Shown here: piece by piece, positions 30,556 through 40,264 of the stretch
Position numbering within the stretch: position 1 is the stretch's first letter
Layout: the number at the start of each line of letters is the position of its first letter
Assembly (NCBI RefSeq): GCF_005221325.1
Contig: NZ_CP039889.1
Coordinates: 868,001 to 932,000 of the forward strand
Length of the DNA stretch: 64,000 nucleotides
Direction of reading: 5' to 3'
DNA from: Agrobacterium tumefaciens
Lineage (GTDB): Bacteria > Pseudomonadota > Alphaproteobacteria > Rhizobiales > Rhizobiaceae
The notes under the pieces: model-generated
Seen by the model: the letters and a program-made list of their open reading frames with translations, nothing else
The model's database searches: none
What the model was told of the DNA's origin: nothing
Translations under genes and position numbers: made by a program

Positions 30556-32223
30556 ATGGACAATCGCCCTCTTGAAAGCCGCCGCCGCTCGGCAATCGAA
30601 AACATCTATCCGCTGTCACCGATGCAGGAAGGATTGCTGTTCCATTCCATCGCCACGCCCGACGAAGGCGTCTACGTGCCGCAGATCGTCCTGCAACTGC
30701 GGGGCGCCGTCGATCCGCAGATCATGCATGATTGCTGGAGCGAGATGGTGTCGCGCCATGCGGTTCTGCGCACCACCTTCCACTGGGAAGAAAGGGACGA
30801 ACCCTTTCAGGTGGTCCACAGCGATGCCGGCCTTGTCTGGTCGCAACTGGATTGGTCAGGCATCGACGCGGAAGAGCAGCAAAGACGCCTTGGCGCGCTT
30901 TTGTCCACCAACCGGCGGCAAGCTTTCGATCTGAAGAAGGCTCCGCTGATCCGCCTGCAATGGATCGATTACGGCGGCGAACATTCGCGTCTGGTGCTTC
31001 AGTATCACCATATCATTCTCGACGGATGGTCGGCGGGCCGCATCGTCGAAGACGCCTTCAGGATCTATCAGAGACGGTGCGGTTCATCCCGTCCGCCACT
31101 GCCCGCACCACGGCCCTATGTGGATTACATTGCCTGGCTGAAAAGCAGGAAACGTGAGGCGACCCGTGCGTTCTGGACGGACTACACGGCGAAGATCGAG
31201 GGGCCGTGCAGGATGACCCGCGACGCCACCGGAGGCGAGGCCGATTTCTCCAGTCATCACCTCACCTGCGATCCCGCTGTTTCCACGCAGGCGACAAAGC
31301 TGTGCCGGGAGATGGGGATTACCCCCAATACCCTGCTGCAGGCCGCGCTTGCCATCGTCATCGCCCGCAAGACCGGCAGCAGACACGTCGTCTTCGGTGC
31401 GACGACAGCCGGGCGACCTTCCGAACTGCAGGGTGTGGAAAACATGGTCGGCCTGTTCATCAACACGCTGCCGGTCTGCATCGACGTTGAAAATGGCCCC
31501 CTTGCCCCGTGGCTGCAGACATTGCAGCAACGTCAGTCTGCCTGTGCGGAGCACGACTATCTTCCACTGCGTGAGATACAGGCCGGGCGGGGCGATCTTT
31601 TCGACTGCCTGCTGGTCTTTGAAAACTATCCCGTGCCGCGGGATATTTCGGTGGACGCCACATTCGCAGTGACCGGCGTCGAGGTCGATGAATGGACCCA
31701 CTACCCCCTCACCCTGTTTGCCGTTGCTGACGCCACAAAGATTTCGGTTTCAGCCCGATACGACAGGCACCGCATTGCCGAGCGGGAGATGGAGGCATTT
31801 CTGCATGAGCTTGGCGCGACAATCGGCGAGATGGCCGGTGGAACTCCGACGGTTCCAAACGTTTCTGCTGCGGACATAAAGCCGGTCGATATCGCCAGGC
31901 CTGCGCTGCCTTCGGTGGCGGAAACACACGATGATCAGCCCCTTCCCACTACCGCCTGGACGGAAACGGAAGAAAGGATCGCCCGGATTTGGGCGGAGGT
32001 TCTGAAGGTGGAAGCCCAGCACAATACCGATAATTTCTTCGACCTCGGCGGCCACTCGCTTCTGGCAGCCAGGGTCGTCAACCGGGTGCGGAGAGAATTT
32101 GCGATCAATTTTCCCGTAAAAGTCCTGTTCGACCGTCCGGTCCTTGCCGCGTTTGCGGGTTTCATCGACGCGCTGAAAGCAACCGCCGCGCCCGTGGGCG
32201 AACATAATGCGATTGAAATTTGA
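30556..32223 (+). CDS. NRPS C-T didomain protein lacking an adenylation domain
   Basis: The 555-residue protein has a full condensation domain opening with YPLSPMQEGLLFHS, a feature of DCL-type domains, and a catalytic HHIILDG near 151. A linker follows, then a carrier domain (LGGHSLLAARV near 494). No A-domain core motif is present. The preceding protein ends in an E domain, so a D-accepting C domain is consistent with the order. Its carrier must be loaded by an A domain elsewhere, or it serves only to pass the chain. The ATG lies 4 bp after the previous stop. Confidence 0.9.
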   Translation: MDNRPLESRRRSAIENIYPLSPMQEGLLFHSIATPDEGVYVPQIVLQLRGAVDPQIMHDCWSEMVSRHAVLRTTFHWEERDEPFQVVHSDAGLVWSQLDWSGIDAEEQQRRLGALLSTNRRQAFDLKKAPLIRLQWIDYGGEHSRLVLQYHHIILDGWSAGRIVEDAFRIYQRRCGSSRPPLPAPRPYVDYIAWLKSRKREATRAFWTDYTAKIEGPCRMTRDATGGEADFSSHHLTCDPAVSTQATKLCREMGITPNTLLQAALAIVIARKTGSRHVVFGATTAGRPSELQGVENMVGLFINTLPVCIDVENGPLAPWLQTLQQRQSACAEHDYLPLREIQAGRGDLFDCLLVFENYPVPRDISVDATFAVTGVEVDEWTHYPLTLFAVADATKISVSARYDRHRIAEREMEAFLHELGATIGEMAGGTPTVPNVSAADIKPVDIARPALPSVAETHDDQPLPTTAWTETEERIARIWAEVLKVEAQHNTDNFFDLGGHSLLAARVVNRVRREFAINFPVKVLFDRPVLAAFAGFIDALKATAAPVGEHNAIEI

Positions 32224-32237
32224 TGAGAGGTGCCCCG

Positions 32238-32984
32238 ATGACAGTTCGTCCCCGGTTGATCTGCCTTCCGCCGGCCGGCGCCGGCCCGAGCATTTTCCGA
32301 TCATGGGTACAGAATTCCGAGAGTGTCTTTGACGTTATCCCGGTCGCCCTGCCAGGTCGCGAAGCGCATTTCACCAAGCCGCTGCCGCGCGACATCCAGA
32401 GCCTCGCCGACCACGTCGGCAGCGAAATCACCGGACTGCTGCAGGCTCCTTACGCCCTGTTCGGTTATTCCATGGGCGCGGTTGTGGCCTATGAGCTGTT
32501 ACGGCACCTGTCACTCCGGCGCCTGCCGCTCCCCGACGCCTTCTACATTCTCGGCTCCAACGCGCCCGACCGCGTCCTTGAAGGACGTGAGCCTATCCAC
32601 AGCATGACGAGCGAGGATTTCCTTCAATCGCTGGTCGAGATCGGCGGCACGCCGGACGAGATATTGCGCGACAGGGAGGCCATGGCCCTGTTCGAGCCGG
32701 TTCTGCGCAATGATTTTCGCATTTGCGAGACCTATCAATTCACCCCTCCACATCTGCCCGTTACATTCCCGGTCCATGTCTTCGTTGCCGATGCCGACCA
32801 TCTCGTCAGCTGGAATGCGGCAGGTGCCTGGGAAAACTGTATCGGGCAAGACATCACCATGCATCGGATCGGAGGGTCGCATATGCTCGCACCACAGGCC
32901 TTCGCACACTTCATTGGAAAACTCGGCCAATTATGGCAAACCGATACGGTGCAGGCTTGCGCTGTTTCAACCAGAACGGCATGA
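32238..32984 (+). CDS. Type II thioesterase (alpha/beta hydrolase) of the NRPS cluster
   Basis: The 248-residue protein opens LICLPPAGAGPSIF and has the nucleophile elbow GYSMG (Ser78) and a late GGSHM supplying the histidine, all typical of type II (GrsT-like) thioesterases. These remove misprimed or stalled groups from carrier domains. Since chain release is assigned to a reductase, an editing role fits better than release. An in-frame ATG at 32223 overlaps the previous stop, but the ATG at 32238 has GAGAGG at good spacing and gives the usual family start. Confidence 0.92.
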   Translation: MTVRPRLICLPPAGAGPSIFRSWVQNSESVFDVIPVALPGREAHFTKPLPRDIQSLADHVGSEITGLLQAPYALFGYSMGAVVAYELLRHLSLRRLPLPDAFYILGSNAPDRVLEGREPIHSMTSEDFLQSLVEIGGTPDEILRDREAMALFEPVLRNDFRICETYQFTPPHLPVTFPVHVFVADADHLVSWNAAGAWENCIGQDITMHRIGGSHMLAPQAFAHFIGKLGQLWQTDTVQACAVSTRTA

Positions 32985-33011
32985 GCTTGATTTGCTATGC
33001 CAAGCTGATGG

Positions 33012-33905
33012 ATGCGGCAGATAATGAGAAATCATGAGACAGCCGGCGTCTCCGCCGCCGATAGTCTGAGGGAAGCGACTGCCCTCCAGCAGTCCATGTG
33101 GCCGGAGGTGCCCTGCAGCGCCGGCCCGATGCTTGCCGGCTGGACAACGTCCGCCGAGCTGTTCTCCAGCCCCTCGGCGCTGGAAGAATTCCTTGACTAT
33201 GAGGGGTCGTTCGATCCCGGCGTCGACCTCAAAAGCCGCGCCGCATTCCTGATCAGCGACTATTGCTACATTTTCTTCATGGCCACGGTTCCGCTGCTGG
33301 TGGGTCGCGGCGTGGTGCCCGATATGTCACCCGAAGCCGTTTCATTGCAGTTCTATACCCATCATGGCGAACATGACGGGGAGCCGATGACGGTGCGGCG
33401 GGCACACGTTAGGCTGTTGTCGCCGCAGATCTTTGCGGATCGGGACGCTGGGCCTTTTTCGACGGTCACGGACCACGCGGGCCTGTGCGAAAGGTTCCGC
33501 ATGGGCGTCGAGCACCATTTCCGTCCGCTGGTGGAAGCATTGGCAAAAAGGACGGGTTTTCCAAAAAATGCGCAGTGGCGGCTGGTGGGAGACGCGATAG
33601 CCGGCAGATTTCTCGATGTCGGAAGAAGGTTCGGCTGTCTCACCGAGGCGATGTCCTCAGCCATGGCGATCGTCAAGGTACAGGGATCGCCGCTAAACAA
33701 CCGCCAGCTGGGTTACTTCGACCTCACCCTGCATGACAGCTCATTAAAAGAACCGTTCACCTACACGTTTCGCGCGCGCGGCGGATGCTGCCGTTACTAT
33801 ACCGTAGAGGGAGCGGAAAAGTGCCCCACCTGCGTGCTGAAGTCGAATGAAGAGCGTGACGACATTCTTCTCCAGGAAATGCGCGACCGTATCTGCCTAA
33901 AATAA
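33012..33905 (+). CDS. FhuF-like siderophore-iron reductase (2Fe-2S)
   Basis: The 297-residue protein ends with the cysteine pattern CC-x10-C-x2-C (about Cys259, Cys260, Cys271, Cys274), the hallmark of the FhuF C-terminal 2Fe-2S domain. FhuF-type proteins reduce ferric siderophores in the cytoplasm to release iron. It sits between the biosynthetic genes and the receptor gene, which fits use on the cluster's own product. The start is uncertain: ATG at 33012 and at 33024 are both possible and neither has a strong ribosome site. Confidence 0.88.
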   Translation: MRQIMRNHETAGVSAADSLREATALQQSMWPEVPCSAGPMLAGWTTSAELFSSPSALEEFLDYEGSFDPGVDLKSRAAFLISDYCYIFFMATVPLLVGRGVVPDMSPEAVSLQFYTHHGEHDGEPMTVRRAHVRLLSPQIFADRDAGPFSTVTDHAGLCERFRMGVEHHFRPLVEALAKRTGFPKNAQWRLVGDAIAGRFLDVGRRFGCLTEAMSSAMAIVKVQGSPLNNRQLGYFDLTLHDSSLKEPFTYTFRARGGCCRYYTVEGAEKCPTCVLKSNEERDDILLQEMRDRICLK

Positions 33906-33906
33906 G

Positions 33907-33931
33907 ATTATTATTTTCAATAATTTTTTTT
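33907..33931 (+). terminator. Weak AT-rich terminator after the biosynthetic operon
   Basis: A six-base stem ATTATT/AATAAT with a six-base loop is followed by seven T residues, directly after the FhuF-like stop. The stem is weak, so termination may be partial and the receptor gene may be partly read through. Confidence 0.4.
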
Positions 33932-34038
33932 ACTCGGGAGTCCCATAGCGCCGTCTTTGATCGTCTTCAGCATGAGTGGGCGGATATTGCCGCCTTTTGT
34001 CTGAAACGCTTATCAAGTGCGCGGGAGCGGGGGCTTCA

Positions 34039-36477
34039 ATGGAATGCAAGGGAATTAACGGCAGAACGGTTCGAACCGGACTGGCGGGATGGGCAGCGGT
34101 GCTGCTCGCAACTTCGGTTTCTGCTCTGGCCTTACATGTGCCGGCCGCAGCACAGACCACCAGTCAGGCGAGCACCGCGCCACGGCAGATTTCCATTGCC
34201 GCCGGACCGCTGACCTCCGCGCTCAATCAGCTTGCCACGCAAACCGGCCTGCAGATTCTCTTTGACGGGTCCATTGCCAATGGCAAGACGTCCCGCGGCG
34301 CCAGCGGCAATCTCACACCCTCTCAGGCGCTCACGGCAGTGCTTGCAGGGACCGGTGTTCAGTCACGGTTTGCCGGCCAAAACCAGATCGCCCTCAGCCT
34401 TGCGGCGGCTCCTGCAGAGGCCGCAACCGTCAGTGCGGACGGCACGACCCAGCTGCAGGCCATCACGATTTACGGTTCACGCAACGCCACGACGCTTGCC
34501 AGCACGTCCTCGAGCATCGGTATCGTCAACGCGGAACAGATCTCGGACGGCCAGATAAGGAGTTTCCGCGACAGCTTCCGCCGCATGGCAAACGTCATGG
34601 ATGGCGACTGGGCCGATGCCGGCTTCATCATTCGTGGCGTCAGCTCCGAGGGTCTTGTCCCCGGTGGTGCGCCTCTTGCGACGCTCTACATCGACGGCGT
34701 TCAGCAGACGGTGCGTGGCGCGCGCCGCGGGGCACGCGGACTGTTTGACGTCGAGCAGGTCGAAGTCTATCGAGGCCCACAGTCCACCTTGTCTGGCCGC
34801 GCTGCCATGGCTGGTGCGATTTATATAAAGACCAAGGATCCCACCTTCGAAAAGGAGGCGGAACTCTCGACCACAATCGCCACCGGCAATCTCTACGGCA
34901 CCGGCTTCATGTTCAATGCGCCGCTGATGGACGATCAGCTCGCTGTTCGTATTTCCGGTGAGGTCCAGCGCAGCAAGAACGACATCAATTACCCGACCTT
35001 CGCGGGTTACGAGAACTACAACGAGTTCACGCACGACTTTTATTACCAGGTTCGAGGCAAGGTACTGTTCGAGCCGGCGGAAATGCCGGAGACACGCGCA
35101 CTTCTCAGCTACTCATTTTCACATGACAATCCCGCTGTTCGCGATATCGGTGGCCCCAAAGGCTCCATCCCCTTCAGCTTCGACCAGAAACGCGGCGATT
35201 ATCTCCTTCCTGCCTACATCGAATATCGCCCGACCGACGTGCATAATGTCGGACTGGAAGTAACGCATGATTTTTCAGACGAGCTGAAGCTGACTTCACT
35301 TTCGGCCTTCAGCTATTCCGATGCCGATCGTCTCTCGGTCAATTACGGCACCCCGGGCGAAATCAACACCTATCACGGCTACTACAAGGAATGGATCGCC
35401 TCCCAGGAAGTCCGCCTCAATTATGAAGGCGACAAATGGGACTGGGTCGGCGGCGTCTATTTTTCTTATGAAGATGAGAAGAATTTCTATGATCGCACCA
35501 TTCCGCTGACAGCCACCGTCAACCGCAACCAGGTCCAGCACAATACGCAGAAATCGTTCAATGCCGCCGTGTTCGGAGAGGCGACATACGAGTTCGTTCC
35601 GACATGGAAAATCACCCTCGGCGGCCGGCTGGACTACACGGATCAGGATATAACGCAACATCTGGTGCGGACCCAGCCTCTTGGCGGCGCGACGAGCGTT
35701 CTGACGGACTATGCTGCTTCCTTCAACGAGGTCAATTTCGTACCGAAAATCGGCCTTTCGAAAGAACTGACAGACACACAGACGGTCGGCATCACCTATT
35801 CCCAAGGTTTCCGGACAGGTGGCGCGAGTTACGATTCTTATCGTCGGACGGCCTACAGCTACGAACCGGAAACGGCATCGACCTACGAGATTTTCTACAA
35901 AGGCTCGTTCATGGATGACCGGCTGACCGTAAATTCAAACGTGTTCCTCACCAAATATTCGGACCAGCAGGTTCTGATGCAGCTCGATCCAACGGATCTG
36001 CTGAGCCGGCGCATCATCAACGCCGCGTCGTCGGAAGCCTGGGGCTTCGAGTTCGAGCCGTCGTTCAAGGTCACTGACAACCTCGAAACCTTCGCATCGC
36101 TCGGCTACGTTCATACCGAGTTCAAGAATTTCAACGATCTGACCTACGGCAATCTGTCCGGCCTGCCATTCCCGGAAGCGCCGGAGTGGTCGCTGGGCCT
36201 TGGCGCTCGCTACACCTTCGATAACGGCGTCTATGTCGGCGCAGACGCCAAATATACCTCGAGCTACCTGGCACGTCTGGGCAGCCTGCCACACGATTAT
36301 CTCGACAGCCGTTGGATCGTGAACCTGCAGGCCGGCTACAAAACGGAGCGGTGGGAAATCAACGCCTTCGCGCAGAACCTGCTGGACGAGGAATATTTTG
36401 TCTACAACGACAATGATATTGCCGCCACGCTCGGCGAACGCCGCAGCGTCGGTCTGAACCTGAAGGTCAAATTCTGA
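34039..36477 (+). CDS. TonB-dependent ferric-siderophore receptor with STN signalling domain
   Basis: The 812-residue precursor has a signal peptide (hydrophobic stretch ending near AAAQT), an STN domain (about 48-115, beginning ISIAAGPLTSALNQLATQTGL), a plug with GVSSEGLVPGGAPLATLYID and VEVYRGPQSTL, and a long beta-barrel ending in aromatic-flanked strands (LNLKVKF). The STN domain marks it as a transducer that signals ligand binding to the FecR-like protein at 41218. The ATG at 34039 is preferred over an upstream in-frame ATG because GGGAG precedes it and the signal peptide starts there. It is the likely outer-membrane receptor for the siderophore made here. Confidence 0.95.
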   Translation: MECKGINGRTVRTGLAGWAAVLLATSVSALALHVPAAAQTTSQASTAPRQISIAAGPLTSALNQLATQTGLQILFDGSIANGKTSRGASGNLTPSQALTAVLAGTGVQSRFAGQNQIALSLAAAPAEAATVSADGTTQLQAITIYGSRNATTLASTSSSIGIVNAEQISDGQIRSFRDSFRRMANVMDGDWADAGFIIRGVSSEGLVPGGAPLATLYIDGVQQTVRGARRGARGLFDVEQVEVYRGPQSTLSGRAAMAGAIYIKTKDPTFEKEAELSTTIATGNLYGTGFMFNAPLMDDQLAVRISGEVQRSKNDINYPTFAGYENYNEFTHDFYYQVRGKVLFEPAEMPETRALLSYSFSHDNPAVRDIGGPKGSIPFSFDQKRGDYLLPAYIEYRPTDVHNVGLEVTHDFSDELKLTSLSAFSYSDADRLSVNYGTPGEINTYHGYYKEWIASQEVRLNYEGDKWDWVGGVYFSYEDEKNFYDRTIPLTATVNRNQVQHNTQKSFNAAVFGEATYEFVPTWKITLGGRLDYTDQDITQHLVRTQPLGGATSVLTDYAASFNEVNFVPKIGLSKELTDTQTVGITYSQGFRTGGASYDSYRRTAYSYEPETASTYEIFYKGSFMDDRLTVNSNVFLTKYSDQQVLMQLDPTDLLSRRIINAASSEAWGFEFEPSFKVTDNLETFASLGYVHTEFKNFNDLTYGNLSGLPFPEAPEWSLGLGARYTFDNGVYVGADAKYTSSYLARLGSLPHDYLDSRWIVNLQAGYKTERWEINAFAQNLLDEEYFVYNDNDIAATLGERRSVGLNLKVKF

Positions 36478-36530
36478 TCCATTTCCTGCGCGGCTCAATG
36501 CCGCGCAGGCTTCCATTTCTGGAGTAATGA

Positions 36531-37451
36531 ATGATCCTGCGGTCGTTTCTCATCTTGCTGATGGGACTTTTTGCCTCCGGCGCCTCGGCGCAATGTTCGG
36601 GCCGGACCTTAACATCCGGCGTGTATGGTACACCGATCTGCGTGTCAGACACGCCTCGCAGGATCATTGTACTCGATCCCTTCTATAATCTGGGGATGGC
36701 GCTTGAACTCGGCCTGCCTTTGGTCGGCGCACCGCTTATGTCCGTTCAGGACCATGAACTGAAGGAAAAAGCCGGCAAGGCAACGGTCTCCGATATTGGC
36801 GAAGCCCGCCAGCCCAGTCTCGAGCGTATCGTGGCCCTGAAGCCGGACTTGATTGTCGGGGACGCAGCCCTGCACGGCCAATCCTACCAGAACTTCGCCA
36901 AGATTGCGCCGACTGCGCTCATCGATGCAAAGAACTGGAAAGACCATTTCCGCACATTGGCGCTCCTTTCAGGGAAAAGTGACGAGGCGGCAGGGATGCT
37001 GGCGACTTACGAAAAACGTGTCGCCGCCATCAGGGATAAAACTGCTTCCCATAAGGTGTCGGTCTTGCGGGTGACACCAAGCGGTTTTCATGTCTATCTC
37101 GACGGTCCGGCCGCCTATGCGCCCTATGCGGTTCTTCGTGATGCTGGCGTAAAACGCAGCACTTACGAAACGACTGACGACAACACGGTATTCAAACGGC
37201 CCGAATGGGAAGACCTCGTCCTTCTGGACGGAGACATTCTGCTTTACGTCGTTGCCGGCAGATATGACACGACCATGGACGATGCGCTTGCCGACCGCAC
37301 GACCAGCAACCCCTTCTGGCAAATGTTGCCGGCAGTCGCATCCAGAAACGCCCACCGGGTCAAGCGCGAAACATGGATGAGCTTCAACGGCATTGGCTCC
37401 GCGAACAAAGTTCTCGATGATATCGAGCAATATCTGCTGGACAAGCCGTGA
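36531..37451 (+). CDS. Periplasmic ferric-siderophore binding protein (FecB/FepB type)
   Basis: The 306-residue protein has an N-terminal signal peptide cleaved probably after ASGASA, then the iron-siderophore binding-protein pattern RRIIVLDPFYNLGMALELGLPLVG, PSLERIVALKPDLIVGD and a long linking helix of the class III binding protein fold. It would deliver the ferric complex from the receptor to the permease. GGAG lies eight bases before the ATG, 53 bp after the receptor gene. The next gene starts within its stop codon. Confidence 0.92.
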   Translation: MILRSFLILLMGLFASGASAQCSGRTLTSGVYGTPICVSDTPRRIIVLDPFYNLGMALELGLPLVGAPLMSVQDHELKEKAGKATVSDIGEARQPSLERIVALKPDLIVGDAALHGQSYQNFAKIAPTALIDAKNWKDHFRTLALLSGKSDEAAGMLATYEKRVAAIRDKTASHKVSVLRVTPSGFHVYLDGPAAYAPYAVLRDAGVKRSTYETTDDNTVFKRPEWEDLVLLDGDILLYVVAGRYDTTMDDALADRTTSNPFWQMLPAVASRNAHRVKRETWMSFNGIGSANKVLDDIEQYLLDKP

Positions 37452-38497
37452 CATCGTTTCGCGGATTATCGAAGGCGGAAAGACCGATACATGCTCGCAG
37501 GGCGGAATTTTTCTGCTCGGTCCTGCTTCTGCTCGCCATCGCTGGCCTGCTGGTTTCCGCCACGCTGGCAATAATAGCTGGCCCAGCGCCCCTTTCACCA
37601 TCGACGGTGCTCTCTGCAATCTTCCGCTTTGACGGCTCGCGTGATCATCTCGTCGTGACGTTGCTGCGCTTGCCACGCGTCGCGGCGGCCATGATCGCAG
37701 GAGCGGGCCTGGCCGTTTCAGGCGCGATCATGCAGGCGGTGACAAAAAACCCTCTGGCTTCGCCGGGGCTCCTCGGCATCAATGCCGGCGCGGCTTTTGC
37801 AGTGGTCGCCGGCCTGTCGATCATGGGAGTTTCGGGCGACGCGCTGGTCTGGTATGCCTTTGGCGGTGCAGCTTTTGCCGCGCTCTGCGTTTTCTTCATC
37901 GGCTCTGTCGGCCGCGTTGGCGCGACCCCGCTGATCATGGTGCTGGCCGGAGCGGTGGTCGCGACATTCCTCACTTCACTGACCACGGCCATTCTGATCT
38001 TCGACCAGACGACCCTCGATGCCGTGCGCTTGTGGACCGTTGGTTCCCTAAGCGGTCGGACGATGGAGCAGGTCTTCACCGTCGTGCCATATTGGCTTGC
38101 AGGACTGTTCGGATCATTGCTGCTCGCCCGTCATCTGACGACACTCAGCCTTGGCACCGATGTCGCCACGGCGCTCGGCCAGAACCCGGCCCTTTGGCGC
38201 AGCCTCTCGGTCGTGATCGTCATTCTCCTATCCGGCAGCGCCGTCGCCCTTGTCGGGCCCGTCGGCTTCGTCGGCCTCGTCGTGCCGCACATCGTTCGCC
38301 TCGCCATCAGCGTGGATTACCGGTGGGTCATTCCCTTCAGCGCCGTCATCGGTGCGATCATGGTTGTTATCGCCGATCTCGCCGGACGGATCATCCTCGC
38401 CAACCAGAGTTTCCCTGTCGGCGTCACGATGGCGCTGATCGGAGCGCCATTTTTCCTCTGGCTGGCGCGTTATCGCACGGGGGCAGGCAGGTCGTGA
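37448..38497 (+). CDS. FecCD-family siderophore ABC transporter permease
   Basis: The 349-residue membrane protein has about nine hydrophobic segments and the FecCD family motifs LLRLPRVAAAMIAGAGLAVSG, the glycine-rich NPLASPGLLGINAGA, and the late GFVGLVVPHIVRL that contacts the ATPase. It starts at a GTG overlapping the binding-protein stop (GTGA), so the genes are coupled. It forms the inner-membrane channel with the next permease. Confidence 0.93.
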   Translation: MTSFRGLSKAERPIHARRAEFFCSVLLLLAIAGLLVSATLAIIAGPAPLSPSTVLSAIFRFDGSRDHLVVTLLRLPRVAAAMIAGAGLAVSGAIMQAVTKNPLASPGLLGINAGAAFAVVAGLSIMGVSGDALVWYAFGGAAFAALCVFFIGSVGRVGATPLIMVLAGAVVATFLTSLTTAILIFDQTTLDAVRLWTVGSLSGRTMEQVFTVVPYWLAGLFGSLLLARHLTTLSLGTDVATALGQNPALWRSLSVVIVILLSGSAVALVGPVGFVGLVVPHIVRLAISVDYRWVIPFSAVIGAIMVVIADLAGRIILANQSFPVGVTMALIGAPFFLWLARYRTGAGRS

Positions 38498-39468
38498 CAC
38501 GAGCAATAGCTGTTCTGATCATTCTCAACCTTCTGGCCGTCATTGCTGCCATGATCTGGGGTGACCAATCAATTGCCTGGCATGATGTCGCCAATGCGCT
38601 CATCGGCAGTGCGCCGGCCGATCTGCAGATGATCGTCGTTGAATTCCGGCTTTCAAGAGCAATACTGGCCCTGCTTGCCGGCACAGGCCTTGCCGTTGCG
38701 GGCACGATCTCACAGACCGTCATGCGCAATCCCCTGGCGGAGCCCGGCGTTCTGGGTATCAATGCGGGCGCTGCGCTCGTCGCAAGCGTGGTTATCATCC
38801 TTTTTGCTGGCGTTTCACCAACCGTTCTGCCCTGGGCGGGCTTTGCAGGGGCCGTCACAATGGCAGCGGCCGTCTATGCGCTCTCCTGGAAAGGTGGCAC
38901 CTCCTCTCTGCGGATCATCCTTGTCGGCATAGGCCTCAGTGCCATGGCCGGCGCGGGAACCAGCTTTCTGACCGCATTCGGCAATGTCATGGATGTGCAG
39001 CGGGCAATGATCTGGCTTTCGGGCAGCGTCTATGGCGCTGACTGGACCAAGGTCCAAAGCCTTCTGCTCTGGCTCTCCGTTCCACTTGCTCTGACCTGGT
39101 TCTCCTGCCGGCAGCTGGACCTCATCCGTTTCGGCGACGATGTGGCAACCGGGCTTGGACAGAAGGTCAATCTCGTGCGCGCATTCCTGATATTGCTCTG
39201 CACGCTGATATCGGGCGCCACCGTCGCCATGGTGGGGTTGGTGGGGTTTATTGGCCTGATCGCCCCGCATGTTGCGAGGCGGATCGTTGGCCCTGCTCAT
39301 CGGGCCCTCATTCCGGTTGCGGCTCTGACAGGCAGTCTTCTACTGTTGGTCGCCGATATTATCGGCCGCACGGTCATCGCACCGGCGCAGCTGCCGGCCG
39401 GTATCGTCACAGCCCTGCTGGGGGCTCCGTTTTTTGCCTATCTTCTGAAGGGCCGCCGGCATGCATGA
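38494..39468 (+). CDS. FecCD-family siderophore ABC transporter permease, second subunit
   Basis: The 324-residue permease begins at a GTG overlapping the previous stop (GTGA). It repeats the family motifs: FRLSRAILALLAGTGLAVAG, NPLAEPGVLGINAGA and VGFIGLIAPHVARRI. It pairs with the upstream permease. A longer open frame exists upstream, but that part overlaps the first permease gene and reads as nonsense, so the GTG start is preferred. Confidence 0.92.
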   Translation: MTRAIAVLIILNLLAVIAAMIWGDQSIAWHDVANALIGSAPADLQMIVVEFRLSRAILALLAGTGLAVAGTISQTVMRNPLAEPGVLGINAGAALVASVVIILFAGVSPTVLPWAGFAGAVTMAAAVYALSWKGGTSSLRIILVGIGLSAMAGAGTSFLTAFGNVMDVQRAMIWLSGSVYGADWTKVQSLLLWLSVPLALTWFSCRQLDLIRFGDDVATGLGQKVNLVRAFLILLCTLISGATVAMVGLVGFIGLIAPHVARRIVGPAHRALIPVAALTGSLLLLVADIIGRTVIAPAQLPAGIVTALLGAPFFAYLLKGRRHA

Positions 39469-40264
39469 AGATTATCGCCTCGCGACACGCAATCTGTCCC
39501 TTGGATATAATGGCTCCGTCATCGTCGAAGACTTGAACCTGAAAATTCCGTCCGGGCATTTCACCGTTCTCGTCGGGAAAAACGGATGCGGCAAATCCAC
39601 GATATTGCGTGCGCTCGCCGGACTTCTCAGTCCCATGAAAGGCGAGATATTTCTGGACGGTACATCGACCCGGAAAATTCCATCGCGGGAACGTGCGAAA
39701 CACATCGGCGTCCTCACGCAGGGGCCGCAGGCTCCGGAAGGGCTGTCGGTCGCCGAACTGGTCCGGCAAGGGCGTTATCCCCATCGCAGGCTGTTCGAGC
39801 GCTGGTCCAGCCGTGATGAGGACGCATGCGCCCATGCTCTCGACCTGACCGACATGACATCGCTTTCCGGGCGCCAGGTGGAAGCCCTCTCCGGCGGTCA
39901 GCGGCAGCGCGCCTGGATCGCGATGACGCTTGCCCAGGAAACGGACATTCTTCTTCTGGACGAACCGACGACGTTCCTCGATCTCGCCCACCAGATCGAA
40001 ATACTGGATCTGATCAGGCAGCTTGTTCATGATCGGGGCCGCACCATCGTCGCGGTCCTCCACGATCTTAATCAGGCGGCCCGTTACGCCGACGAAATCG
40101 TTCTTATCAGGGACGGCAGGATATTCGACGCGGGCGCCCCAAGCACGGTCATCACGGCGAGAAATGTCCTTGACGTCTTTGGCGTCAATGCCGTCATCAT
40201 GCCGGATCCGATTTCGGGAACTCCGATGTGCGTGCCCGTTCCATCACAGGCCCGAGGCGCGTGA
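39461..40264 (+). CDS. Siderophore ABC transporter ATP-binding protein (FecE type)
   Basis: The 267-residue ATPase has Walker A GKNGCGKST (about 39-47), signature LSGGQRQRAWIAM (about 144), Walker B ILLLDEPTTFLDL (about 166) and the switch histidine in AVLHDLNQA. It overlaps the second permease gene by 8 bp and completes the binding protein-permease-ATPase set. Confidence 0.95.
   Translation: MHEDYRLATRNLSLGYNGSVIVEDLNLKIPSGHFTVLVGKNGCGKSTILRALAGLLSPMKGEIFLDGTSTRKIPSRERAKHIGVLTQGPQAPEGLSVAELVRQGRYPHRRLFERWSSRDEDACAHALDLTDMTSLSGRQVEALSGGQRQRAWIAMTLAQETDILLLDEPTTFLDLAHQIEILDLIRQLVHDRGRTIVAVLHDLNQAARYADEIVLIRDGRIFDAGAPSTVITARNVLDVFGVNAVIMPDPISGTPMCVPVPSQARGA

Noticed and set aside
33932-34038. 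Possible IRO box upstream of the receptor (TGA-N8-TCA)
   Set aside because: The spacing is eight instead of nine and the flanks are not symmetric.
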